Below, piece by piece: positions 1-7,528 of a stretch of DNA of 64,000 bases (the first letter of the stretch is position 1; each line of letters starts with the position of its first letter). A program made the position numbers and the translations under genes. The stretch is from an uncultured Alphaproteobacteria bacterium (lineage in GTDB: Bacteria > Pseudomonadota > Alphaproteobacteria > Puniceispirillales > UBA1172), in assembly GCA_958431225.1 (NCBI GenBank), contig OY288107.1, forward strand, positions 1,205,501 through 1,269,500, given 5' to 3'. The notes under the pieces were generated by a model. That model saw only the letters and a list, made by a program, of their open reading frames with translations, was not told the DNA's origin and did not search any database.

Positions 1-488
1 CCATAACAACATCAGCACAAAACCAAACGATTTTATCGTATATTCAAAAAGGTCAGGAGGAGGGCGCTCAACTTAGTTTTGGTTGCGGTGCTGTGAAAAC
101 GGATGCTGGTCAATTTGTGGGTCCGGTCATTTTTGAAAATGTTACGCCCGAAATGGAAATTTACAAAGATGAAATTTTTGGACCCGTCCTATGTGTTACG
201 CCGTTTGATGATGTTGATGAAGCAATCGCTATGGCGAATGATACGAAATATGGTTTAGCGGCGTCGGTATGGAGCAAAGATATAGAGAAAGTGTTGCGCG
301 TCTCGCGGCGCGTGCAGGCTGGACGTTTTTGGGTGAATACAACGCTTGCTGGCGGTCCTGAACTGCCTCTTGGGGGGTTTAAGCAATCGGGTTGGGGGCG
401 CGAGGCTGGGAAATATGGCGTTGAAGAATACACGCAGATTAAATCAGTGCATATAGCGACCGAAACAAGAGAGCATTGGATTCCGTGA
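1..488 (+). CDS. Aldehyde dehydrogenase, C-terminal part
   Basis: This is the C-terminal third of an NAD(P)-dependent aldehyde dehydrogenase, a family that oxidises aldehydes to acids in the cytoplasm. The reading frame is open from base 3 at the window edge, so the gene starts upstream, and the catalytic cysteine lies outside the window. Family motifs present are EIFGPVLCV and the late LPLGGFKQSGWGREAG block. The stop (486-488) overlaps a GTG start of the GMC oxidoreductase, so the two are translationally coupled and may act in sequence (alcohol to aldehyde to acid, as in choline to betaine). The substrate cannot be told from this fragment. Confidence 0.93.
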   Translation, partial: ITTSAQNQTILSYIQKGQEEGAQLSFGCGAVKTDAGQFVGPVIFENVTPEMEIYKDEIFGPVLCVTPFDDVDEAIAMANDTKYGLAASVWSKDIEKVLRVSRRVQAGRFWVNTTLAGGPELPLGGFKQSGWGREAGKYGVEEYTQIKSVHIATETREHWIP

Positions 489-2089
489 AATCTCAATCGG
501 CTTATGATTATATTATTATAGGGGCAGGCTCATCGGGCTGTGTCCTTGCGCATCGCTTAACCGAAAACGCAAACATTCGGGTATTATTGTTAGAAGCAGG
601 GGGAAAAGATTCGCATCCCTACATACACATGCCCGTGGGATTTTCCAAATTAACGGCAGGTCCGAGGACTTGGGGGTTTCATACCGTTCCGCAAAAATAT
701 GCAAATAATCGTGAGATTCCTTATGCCCAAGGCAAGGTGCTTGGGGGCAGTTCTTCAATCAATGCCGAGATTTTTACGCGCGGCACTCCAGCAGATTACG
801 ACAGGTGGGCGGCAGAAGAAGGTGCTGAAGGGTGGTCTTTCAAAGACGTCCAAAAATACTTTATCAAATCCGAAGGAAACACGATTTTGAGTGGCGATTG
901 GCATGGTAGCACAGGACCCTTGGGCGTTTCCAATTTACAACATCCCCAAGAGATGACCCAAGCCTTTGTGCGCGCGTGTCAAGAGCTTGGTTTGCCCTAT
1001 AACCCAGATTTTAATGGCGCGACGCAAGAGGGATGCGGGTTTTATCAAGTGACGGTCAAAAACGCGCGGCGTTGCTCAACTGCTGTTGGTTATTTGCGCC
1101 CGGCAATGGGCAGGGGTAATTTAACGGTGGAAACCAATGTTATGGTCACGCGCATAGTGGTGCAATCGGGACGTGCTGTAGCCGTTGAATATGCACAGAA
1201 TGGCAGTATGCGCCGTGCTGATGCGGAATCAGAGGTGCTATTAACCGCCGGCGCGATAGGCGCACCTAAACTTTTGATGCTTTCAGGCATTGGAGATGCG
1301 GAACATTTAAGAAAAATCGGCGTTGATGTTGTGCATCATTTGCCCGGGGTAGGACAAAATTTGCAAGACCATTTCGGCGTAGATATCGTGGCAGAATTGA
1401 ATGGTCATTATAGTTTAGATAAATACAATAAATTGCATTGGATGCTATGGGCAGGGGCGCAATATGTGCTGTTCAAATCAGGACCGGTTACATCAAATGT
1501 CGTTGAAGGTGGCGCGTTCTGGTATGCTGATAAATCGGCTACGCGTCCTGACCTGCAATTTCATTTTCTTGCGGGTGCTGGCGCCGAAGCAGGCGTGCCA
1601 AGCGTTCCTAAAGGTGCCAGCGGTATCACGCTCAATTCATATACATTGCGACCAAAAGCAAGAGGCAGTGTCAAATTGCGCTCAACAAATCCATTGGATG
1701 CACCCTTAGTAGATCCCAATTTCCTTGGTCATCCCGACGATCTCAAAACATCGGTGGAAGGCATAAAACTATCCGTAGAAATGTTTCATCAAAAAAGCCT
1801 GCAAAAATATATTCGGGAAATGAGATTTCCAAACCGCGCGGTTAAATCTCAGTCAGATTATGAAAATTATGCGCGTCAATATGGGCGCACCTCGTATCAT
1901 CCGACTTGCACGTGCAAAATGGGGGTTGATGAAATGGCGGTTGTTGATGCCAATTTGCGGGTGCATGGTATTGATGGGTTGCGAATCTGTGATAGTTCAA
2001 TCATGCCGAGCCTAATAGGTTCAAACACAAACGCCCCCACCATCATGATCGGCGAGAAAGCAGCTGATTTAATACGCGCAAACCATTAG
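485..2089 (+). CDS. GMC-family FAD oxidoreductase (choline dehydrogenase-like)
   Basis: A flavin-dependent alcohol dehydrogenase or oxidase of the glucose-methanol-choline family, 534 residues. The N-terminal dinucleotide fold reads IIIGAGSSGCVLAHRL, followed by the acidic end of the second strand in LLLEAGG. The GMC signature region GKVLGGSSSINAE binds FAD. Near the C-terminus are YHPTCTCKMG, holding the catalytic histidine, and GSNTNAPTIMIGEKAA. The GTG at 485 overlaps the stop of the upstream aldehyde dehydrogenase gene by GTGA; a TTG at 476 in the same frame is the alternative start. Pairing with an aldehyde dehydrogenase resembles betA/betB, but this branch of the family acts on many alcohols and sugars, so the substrate is open. 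Confidence 0.92.
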   Translation: MKSQSAYDYIIIGAGSSGCVLAHRLTENANIRVLLLEAGGKDSHPYIHMPVGFSKLTAGPRTWGFHTVPQKYANNREIPYAQGKVLGGSSSINAEIFTRGTPADYDRWAAEEGAEGWSFKDVQKYFIKSEGNTILSGDWHGSTGPLGVSNLQHPQEMTQAFVRACQELGLPYNPDFNGATQEGCGFYQVTVKNARRCSTAVGYLRPAMGRGNLTVETNVMVTRIVVQSGRAVAVEYAQNGSMRRADAESEVLLTAGAIGAPKLLMLSGIGDAEHLRKIGVDVVHHLPGVGQNLQDHFGVDIVAELNGHYSLDKYNKLHWMLWAGAQYVLFKSGPVTSNVVEGGAFWYADKSATRPDLQFHFLAGAGAEAGVPSVPKGASGITLNSYTLRPKARGSVKLRSTNPLDAPLVDPNFLGHPDDLKTSVEGIKLSVEMFHQKSLQKYIREMRFPNRAVKSQSDYENYARQYGRTSYHPTCTCKMGVDEMAVVDANLRVHGIDGLRICDSSIMPSLIGSNTNAPTIMIGEKAADLIRANH

Positions 2090-2143
2090 TCCCAATCAAA
2101 TGACCTATAAAATGCCCGTTCTGCATAAATTTTAATCGGACAC

Positions 2144-2173
2144 TTGACTTGCTTGCGTGGCGATTGCTATAAA
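2144..2173 (+). promoter_or_regulatory. Probable sigma70-type promoter of the CoA-transferase operon
   Basis: TTGACT (2144-2149) and TATAAA (2168-2173) are separated by 18 bp and lie about 40 bp before the first gene of the five-gene operon. The -10 box runs directly into the inverted repeat at 2174-2187, the usual place for a repressor site. Confidence 0.5.
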
Positions 2174-2187
2174 TAACTAGGCAGTTA
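2174..2187. promoter_or_regulatory. Inverted-repeat operator candidate, copy 1
   Basis: TAACTAGGCAGTTA has perfect 5-bp arms (TAACT/AGTTA) around AGGC. It starts right after the -10 box. A near-identical block (TAACTAGGTAGT) lies at 11344-11355 in front of the sugar importer operon, which suggests one regulator for both. The dimensions would suit a TetR, MarR or GntR dimer; no regulator gene lies nearby. Confidence 0.45.
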
Positions 2188-2214
2188 CTTAACTTATACG
2201 ACTGGATTGTGAAA

Positions 2215-3792
2215 ATGTCAAAGGTAAAATCAGCTGAAGAAGCTGTGCGGTTAATTGCGGATAATGCGGTGATTGCCGTTAATTCTTCAAGCGGTCTATG
2301 TTGCCCTGATACTGTGTTGCAAGCACTGGGGGCGCGATTTGATGCGGAAAAGCACCCAAAAAATATCACTTCAATTCATCCGATTGCTGCGGGTGATATG
2401 TTTGGCTCTCCGGGCACGGAGCATATTGCCAAGCCGGGTATGCTCGCCAAAATCATAGGCGGTTCTTATATTTCGGGTCCGACCAAGGCTGACCCGCCTA
2501 AAATTTGGCAAATGATATCGGCTAATCAGTTGGCAGCGTACAATGTTCCATCAGGGATTGTCTTTGATATGTTGCGCGAAGGTGCCGCCAAACGCCCCGG
2601 GGTTTTTACTAAAGTGGGTTTGGAAACATTTGTCGACCCGCGCTTGGAAGGCTGTGCAATGAATGAAATGGCGCGCCAAGACCCCATCGTTCGGGTTGAG
2701 AATTTTGAAGATGAGGAATGGCTTTTCTTTAAGTCGTTAATCCCGAATGTCAGCATTATCCGTGGGTCAGTTGCTGATGCGCGTGGCAATTTAAATTTCG
2801 GTCAAGAAGGGGCTTATTTGGGTGCCATGGAGATGGCACTGGCGGCGCGCAATAATGGCGGCCTAGTCATTGCGCAAGTGCGGCGCATTGCAAAAAATGG
2901 CACGATTCGTCCGCACGATGTTCACGTGCCCGGGATTCTTGTAGATGTGATTGTTGAAGCCCCTGATATGTTGCAAACAACAGCAACGCCTTATGACCCG
3001 GCTATTTCTGGGGAGTTGATACGCCCATTGGAAAGTTTCACGCCCCAAGAATTTAACGTCAGCAAAGTCATCGCCCGCAGGGTCGCCCAAGAATTGAGGC
3101 GTGGTTGGGCGGTAAATATCGGCTTTGGTATTTCGGCTAATGTTCCAAGAATTTTGTTAGAGGAAGGGTGTCACGGTGCTGTGACTTGGGTGATTGAACA
3201 GGGTGCTGTCGGGGGAATTCCTCTGCTTGATTTTAAGTTTGGATGCGCGGCAAATGCCGAAGCTTTTGTCGCCTCTCCGCATCAGTTCAGTTATTTTCAA
3301 TCCGCCGGCTTTGACGCATCGCTATTATCATTTTTAGAAGTCGGGCGAGACGGCTCGGTCAATGTTTCCAGATTATCCGCCGTGCCGCATCGCACTGCCG
3401 GGGCGGGCGGTTTTGTTGATATCACCTCGCGCGCACGAAAAATTGTTTTCTTGGGTAATTTCAATGCCGGCGCAAAAATGCGTATTGAAAAAGGGCGCCT
3501 AGTCATTGACCAAGAGGGCAAAATCGCCAAATTTGTTGAGCAAGTGGATCAGGTATCATTTTCCGGCGCACGGGCTTTCCGCCAAAATCAAGATATTACC
3601 TATGTTACCGAAAGATGCGTGATAAAATTAGTGGAAGGGCGCTTGATGCTCACAGAAATCGCCCCGGGCATAGATGTGCAGAATGACATTCTCCAACGCG
3701 CAGATAGCGAAATCCAAGTATCTTCTGATTTAAAAGAGATGGAATCGGCTCTATTTATGGATCAGAAAATGAATTTAGAGTTAAAATCATGA
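2215..3792 (+). CDS. Acyl-CoA:acetate/3-ketoacid CoA-transferase family protein
   Basis: A fused-subunit CoA-transferase (family I; propionate CoA-transferase/YdiF group), 525 residues, which moves CoA between carboxylic acids through a glutamyl-CoA thioester. The N-terminal half has the DNAVIAVNSSSG and GMLAKIIGGSYISGP glycine-rich regions. The sequence WVIEQGAVGGIP, with Glu at about residue 328, sits at the position and context of the family's catalytic glutamate. ATG 2215 is preferred over GTG 2209. First gene of an operon with enoyl-CoA hydratase, SDR, DUF993 and a TIM-barrel gene, so it probably activates a carboxylic acid for beta-oxidation-like steps. The acid is unknown. Confidence 0.88.
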   Translation: MSKVKSAEEAVRLIADNAVIAVNSSSGLCCPDTVLQALGARFDAEKHPKNITSIHPIAAGDMFGSPGTEHIAKPGMLAKIIGGSYISGPTKADPPKIWQMISANQLAAYNVPSGIVFDMLREGAAKRPGVFTKVGLETFVDPRLEGCAMNEMARQDPIVRVENFEDEEWLFFKSLIPNVSIIRGSVADARGNLNFGQEGAYLGAMEMALAARNNGGLVIAQVRRIAKNGTIRPHDVHVPGILVDVIVEAPDMLQTTATPYDPAISGELIRPLESFTPQEFNVSKVIARRVAQELRRGWAVNIGFGISANVPRILLEEGCHGAVTWVIEQGAVGGIPLLDFKFGCAANAEAFVASPHQFSYFQSAGFDASLLSFLEVGRDGSVNVSRLSAVPHRTAGAGGFVDITSRARKIVFLGNFNAGAKMRIEKGRLVIDQEGKIAKFVEQVDQVSFSGARAFRQNQDITYVTERCVIKLVEGRLMLTEIAPGIDVQNDILQRADSEIQVSSDLKEMESALFMDQKMNLELKS

Positions 3793-4577
3793 TGCCTCAA
3801 TACACAAGATTTTCAATTTCAACTGATAAACGCGTCGCCGTGATAAAGATGATGCGCCCTGAAAAGAAGAACGCATTAGATTCGATCATGATTTCTGAAC
3901 TGCATGATATTTGTCGCCATCTTAACCGCGACGATAATATCGGGGTGGCTATATTAACGGGCACAGGCAATATCTTCTCTGCCGGTGGAGATATAAGCGA
4001 TTGGGGGAATTTATCACCGGATGCATTTGCAAATTCTTGGCTACGCGAAGGAAACGCCGGTTTTGATGCGCTCGCACGTTTGCGCCAACCGCTGATTGCG
4101 GTTCTTAATGGTCTCACTTTGGGGGGCGGTTTAGAACTCGCCGCCTGTGCCGATTATCGGATTGGGGAAGATGCGTGTAAAATTGGTCTGCCAGAAACGA
4201 CATTAGGCGTTGTTGCGGGTTGGTCTGGCACCCAAAGATTAAGCCGACGCTTTGGCGCGCAACTCGTGCGTAGAATGGCAATATTCGGTGAAGTTTTTTC
4301 TGCCGGCGACGCGTTAAGTTTAGGACTCATTGACCAGTTAGAAAAAGAAGGGGCGGGTTTGACGACCGCGCTAGCCTTGGCGCATAGCGTGTTAGAAAAG
4401 AGTAGCCTAGCAACCCAAGTTACAAAAATGATGCTTAACGCGGCTGAAGGCGAAGGAAGCGATCATGCCGTTGATATGCTTGCGGGACGGCTTGTTGCGT
4501 CAGGCGATGATATCAAAGAAGGGCTAAAAGCATTCGCAGAAAAACGCGCGCCCAACTATTCGGACAGCGCGGAATAA
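3789..4577 (+). CDS. Enoyl-CoA hydratase/isomerase family protein
   Basis: A crotonase-fold protein of 262 residues, the usual family length. The oxyanion-hole regions are visible as GNIFSAGGDISDWG and GLTLGGGLELAACADYRIG, followed by LPETTLGVVAGWSGTQRLSRRFG-type sequence that carries the second acidic position of hydratases. It starts on ATG at 3789, overlapping the CoA-transferase stop by 4 bp (ATGA), so translation is coupled. It likely hydrates or isomerises the CoA ester formed by its neighbour; crotonases are diverse, so another reaction is possible. Confidence 0.9.
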   Translation: MMPQYTRFSISTDKRVAVIKMMRPEKKNALDSIMISELHDICRHLNRDDNIGVAILTGTGNIFSAGGDISDWGNLSPDAFANSWLREGNAGFDALARLRQPLIAVLNGLTLGGGLELAACADYRIGEDACKIGLPETTLGVVAGWSGTQRLSRRFGAQLVRRMAIFGEVFSAGDALSLGLIDQLEKEGAGLTTALALAHSVLEKSSLATQVTKMMLNAAEGEGSDHAVDMLAGRLVASGDDIKEGLKAFAEKRAPNYSDSAE

Positions 4578-4589
4578 TGGGGCGGTATC

Positions 4590-5363
4590 ATGAGCAATAA
4601 ACCAGTCGCTTTAATTACCGGATCAAGTAGAGGCATTGGGCTAGGCATTGCTTGCGCACTAGCACGTAAAGGGTTTTCCATCGCATTAAATGCACCAGTT
4701 TTAGACGCAGAACTTGAAGCGGCACTGCGCCGCGTCAAAGAATTTGGCGTCCCGGTCATGGCGGCAGTTTTTGATGTTACGGATATTGCCCGCCACGCGA
4801 CGATTCTATCGGATATTGAATCTGAACTCGGGGGCCTGACGACCTTGGTGAATAATGCCGGCGTTGGGGTTCTAGAAAGGGGCGACCCCCTAGACGTAAC
4901 CCCTGAGAGTTTTGATAGATGTATGGATGTTAATGCGAAAGCAGTGTTTTTTCTATCGCAAGCATTTGCAAAACGCCTTTTAAGGCGCAAGCGTCAAGCC
5001 GATATTTTTCATTCACTTATAACGGTGACGTCTTCCAATGCGGTGGCGGTGGCGGTGCCGCGTTCGGAATACTGCGCGTCCAAAGCGGCGGCGGCGATGA
5101 TTTCAAAAACATTCGCTGTCCGCTTAGGCAATGAAGGCATACATGTCTATGACATCCAGCCCGGTTTCATTGACACAGACATGACCGCCCCGGTCATCAA
5201 GCAATACGAGGCGCGCGCCAAAGATGGCTTAACAGTCCTGCCAAGAATAGGCACAACAGAAGATATGGGCAGGATTGTCAGCGCGTTAGCATCAGGTGAT
5301 TTACCATACACAACTGGACAAGTAATTTCGGCAGATGCCGGATTGCTCATTCCGCGATATTGA
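4590..5363 (+). CDS. Short-chain dehydrogenase/reductase
   Basis: A classical SDR of 257 residues. Cofactor motif TGSSRGIGLGIA at the N-terminus, NNAG in the middle, catalytic serine in VTSSNAV, and the YCASK catalytic Tyr/Lys pair; then the IQPGFIDTDMT segment typical of ketoacyl reductase-like members and the C-terminal TGQVISADAGLLIPRY. Thirteen bases separate it from the hydratase. In this operon it could oxidise a 3-hydroxyacyl-CoA or a sugar hydroxyl; the sequence does not decide which. Confidence 0.9.
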   Translation: MSNKPVALITGSSRGIGLGIACALARKGFSIALNAPVLDAELEAALRRVKEFGVPVMAAVFDVTDIARHATILSDIESELGGLTTLVNNAGVGVLERGDPLDVTPESFDRCMDVNAKAVFFLSQAFAKRLLRRKRQADIFHSLITVTSSNAVAVAVPRSEYCASKAAAAMISKTFAVRLGNEGIHVYDIQPGFIDTDMTAPVIKQYEARAKDGLTVLPRIGTTEDMGRIVSALASGDLPYTTGQVISADAGLLIPRY

Positions 5364-5372
5364 GGAACGGCT

Positions 5373-6524
5373 ATGGAACTATTGCTTCCCAACAATGAGG
5401 GCGTGCTATCTATGTATCAAATGGTCGGCCAACCATTGGCTGAACAACCCATGCCCAAAAATCCGAGCAGAATCATATATTCGGCGGCGCATGTAGTCGC
5501 TGACCCGTTTGCGCAAGGCGACCCGCATGGTAAAGCGTGCATAGATTGGGAAGATACTTTGAAATTTCGGCACTATCTTGCGGGATTGGGGCTGGGCATC
5601 GCCGAGGCTATGGATACAGCACAAAGAGGCATGGGATTAGATTGGGCAGGCGCGTTAGAATTAATCAAACAAACCCGCACAGAACTGCCAGAGGCTAAGG
5701 TCGCCAACGGCGTTGGCACAGACCATCTAGCCCCCACGCAAGCAACATCAATTCATGAGGTCGTCTCGGCATATATGGAACAGCTGGAAAGCGTCCAAGC
5801 TTTAGATGCGCGTGTGATTCTGATGGCGAGCCGTGCTTTAGCAAAGGTTGGAAATTCGCCCCGCGACTATGTGGAAGTGTATAAAATAATTTTATCAAAT
5901 TGCGACCATCCAGTGATTTTGCATTGGCTAGGTGAAATGTTTGACCCGCAACTAGCGGGATATTGGGGTGCGGATAATTTTGAAGATGCGTTAGAAGTTG
6001 TTTTAGAAATTATTGCCAATAATATTGAAAAAATTGATGGCATTAAAATATCACTATTAGATAAAGAAAAAGAAATAACAATGCGTCGGCGCTTGCCCGA
6101 TAGCGTGCGGATGTACACTGGCGATGATTTTAATTATCCCGAACTCATAGAGGGTGATGAATTCGGTTTTTCCCATGCCTTGCTGGGTATCTTTGATCCG
6201 CTTGCTGGCATCGTTGCGCGGGCAATCAATCAACTAGAGCAAGGCGATTTAACCGCGTACCGAGCAACATTTGACCCCACAATACCCTTGGCAAGACACA
6301 TTTTCCGCGCCCCGACCCAATACTACAAAACAGGGGTTGTCTTCTTAGCGTGGCTAAATGGATTTCAAAATCACTTCATCATGTTAAACGGCGCACAATC
6401 GGCACGTTCATTGCATGATTTGGTTGAAACATTTAGATTAGCCGATGCAGCAGGTGTGTTGCGTGACCCTGAGCACGCAAAATTTAAGATGCAACACCTA
6501 TTAAATATGTATGGTTTGACTTAA
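5373..6524 (+). CDS. DUF993-family protein (dihydrodipicolinate synthase superfamily TIM barrel)
   Basis: A 383-residue protein that I recognise as the DUF993 family, distant relatives of the DHDPS/N-acetylneuraminate lyase class I aldolases. The visible support is the LNGFQNHFIMLNGAQSARS C-terminal region, the middle segment SNCDHPVILHWLGEMFDP, and DGIKISLLD, whose lysine is placed like the Schiff-base lysine of the superfamily. Function is not established. By analogy it may carry out a carbon-carbon cleavage or dehydration on a keto-sugar-type substrate. Nine bases after the SDR; its stop overlaps the next start (TAATG). Confidence 0.75.
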   Translation: MELLLPNNEGVLSMYQMVGQPLAEQPMPKNPSRIIYSAAHVVADPFAQGDPHGKACIDWEDTLKFRHYLAGLGLGIAEAMDTAQRGMGLDWAGALELIKQTRTELPEAKVANGVGTDHLAPTQATSIHEVVSAYMEQLESVQALDARVILMASRALAKVGNSPRDYVEVYKIILSNCDHPVILHWLGEMFDPQLAGYWGADNFEDALEVVLEIIANNIEKIDGIKISLLDKEKEITMRRRLPDSVRMYTGDDFNYPELIEGDEFGFSHALLGIFDPLAGIVARAINQLEQGDLTAYRATFDPTIPLARHIFRAPTQYYKTGVVFLAWLNGFQNHFIMLNGAQSARSLHDLVETFRLADAAGVLRDPEHAKFKMQHLLNMYGLT

Positions 6525-7369
6525 TGCGTAATTTTCAAAACGATACTAAAGCGCTTGCTTTGAACACTGCTACGCTCGGTCATAATTTACCGGGATATGG
6601 TGCGGGGTGGGAGGCTGAAAAACTAGTCGATGCGTGCGCCGAACGTGGCTTTGGTGGCATCACTTTTTGGAGCCAAGAATTGCAAACACGCGCGCATGCC
6701 ATTGGCAATTACACAAGGTCAGCAGGTTTAGATGTTTGCGGTCTTTGCCGCACTCCATACCTGACTGGGAGCGACGCTGGCTCAGATGATGCTGTTTTGC
6801 AAAGCATTGAACTCGCGGCAGAATTGGGGGCGGATGTGCTGACCATTGTGACCGGCGGCACGCATCCCGGCACAAAGGGGCTGGTTGATAGCCAAAACCA
6901 TCTAGCTGAACGGCTTCAAAACATTGCACCGATTGCCGAACAGCATGGGGTGAAATTAGCCCTAGAACCACTAAACCCAATGTTTGGTGGCAATAGGACG
7001 TGTCTGATGACAGTAGAGGATGCGCTAAATATCTGTAAGAAAGTGGGTTCAGAAAACCTCGGAATAGCGATAGATGTTTATCATGTTTGGTGGGATACAA
7101 GGCTAGGCGAGACGCTCCAAAATATACCGCCCACGCAAATTTTCGGTTATCATCTGTGTGATTGGTTAGAAAACACAACGGATATGCTACTTGATCGTGG
7201 GATGATGGGCGATGGTGTGGCTGATTTGCTAGCAATCAGGCGCATGGTTGAAATGGCGGGCTATCAAGGTTACTGCGAGGTAGAAATTTTCTCAGAGCGA
7301 CATTGGTGGCGCGAAGATCCAAATTTGGTTTTAGATACCATCGTTGAACGCTATAGAAACTATTGTTGA
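6524..7369 (+). CDS. Sugar phosphate isomerase/epimerase-like TIM-barrel protein
   Basis: A 281-residue protein of the xylose isomerase-like TIM-barrel (AP endonuclease 2) superfamily. Putative metal ligands sit at the usual strand ends: Glu in LALEPLNPM, Asp/His in IAIDVYHVWWD, His in FGYHLCDWL and Glu in CEVEIFSE. Such enzymes isomerise, epimerise or eliminate keto-sugars and related polyols. It overlaps the DUF993 stop by 1 bp and is last in the operon. Its presence with DUF993 suggests that the pathway handles a sugar-derived compound rather than a plain fatty acid. Confidence 0.85.
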   Translation: MRNFQNDTKALALNTATLGHNLPGYGAGWEAEKLVDACAERGFGGITFWSQELQTRAHAIGNYTRSAGLDVCGLCRTPYLTGSDAGSDDAVLQSIELAAELGADVLTIVTGGTHPGTKGLVDSQNHLAERLQNIAPIAEQHGVKLALEPLNPMFGGNRTCLMTVEDALNICKKVGSENLGIAIDVYHVWWDTRLGETLQNIPPTQIFGYHLCDWLENTTDMLLDRGMMGDGVADLLAIRRMVEMAGYQGYCEVEIFSERHWWREDPNLVLDTIVERYRNYC

Positions 7370-7524
7370 AGCTTCCTCGCTGGTAAATTCATTGCTTGGG
7401 GCAAGCCAATCAATCCAGAATCAGGTTTCGCATCGTGGAGCGAAAGTAGGAAATTGACCATATCTCTGGTTAGGCGTTTTTTAATATCCTCGCATAATTT
7501 TATGTAGGCATTCAACAGCTTTGG
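7360..7524 (-). pseudogene. Possible 3' remnant of an AbiEii-like nucleotidyltransferase gene
   Basis: An open minus-strand frame of about 54 codons without a good start runs from after a TAG (7525-7527) to a TAG at 7360-7362. It contains MVNFLLSLHDAKPDSG and GLPQAMNLPARKL. From memory this resembles the C-terminal tail of AbiEii/AbiGii-type nucleotidyltransferase toxins (FLLSLxDxEPD...GLPxAxxLPA). The rest of such a gene is absent, and the fragment's end overlaps the TIM-barrel gene. If right, it is debris of a toxin-antitoxin locus between the operon and the GH31 gene. Weak evidence: a short match by eye. Confidence 0.3.
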
Positions 7525-7528
7525 CTAA

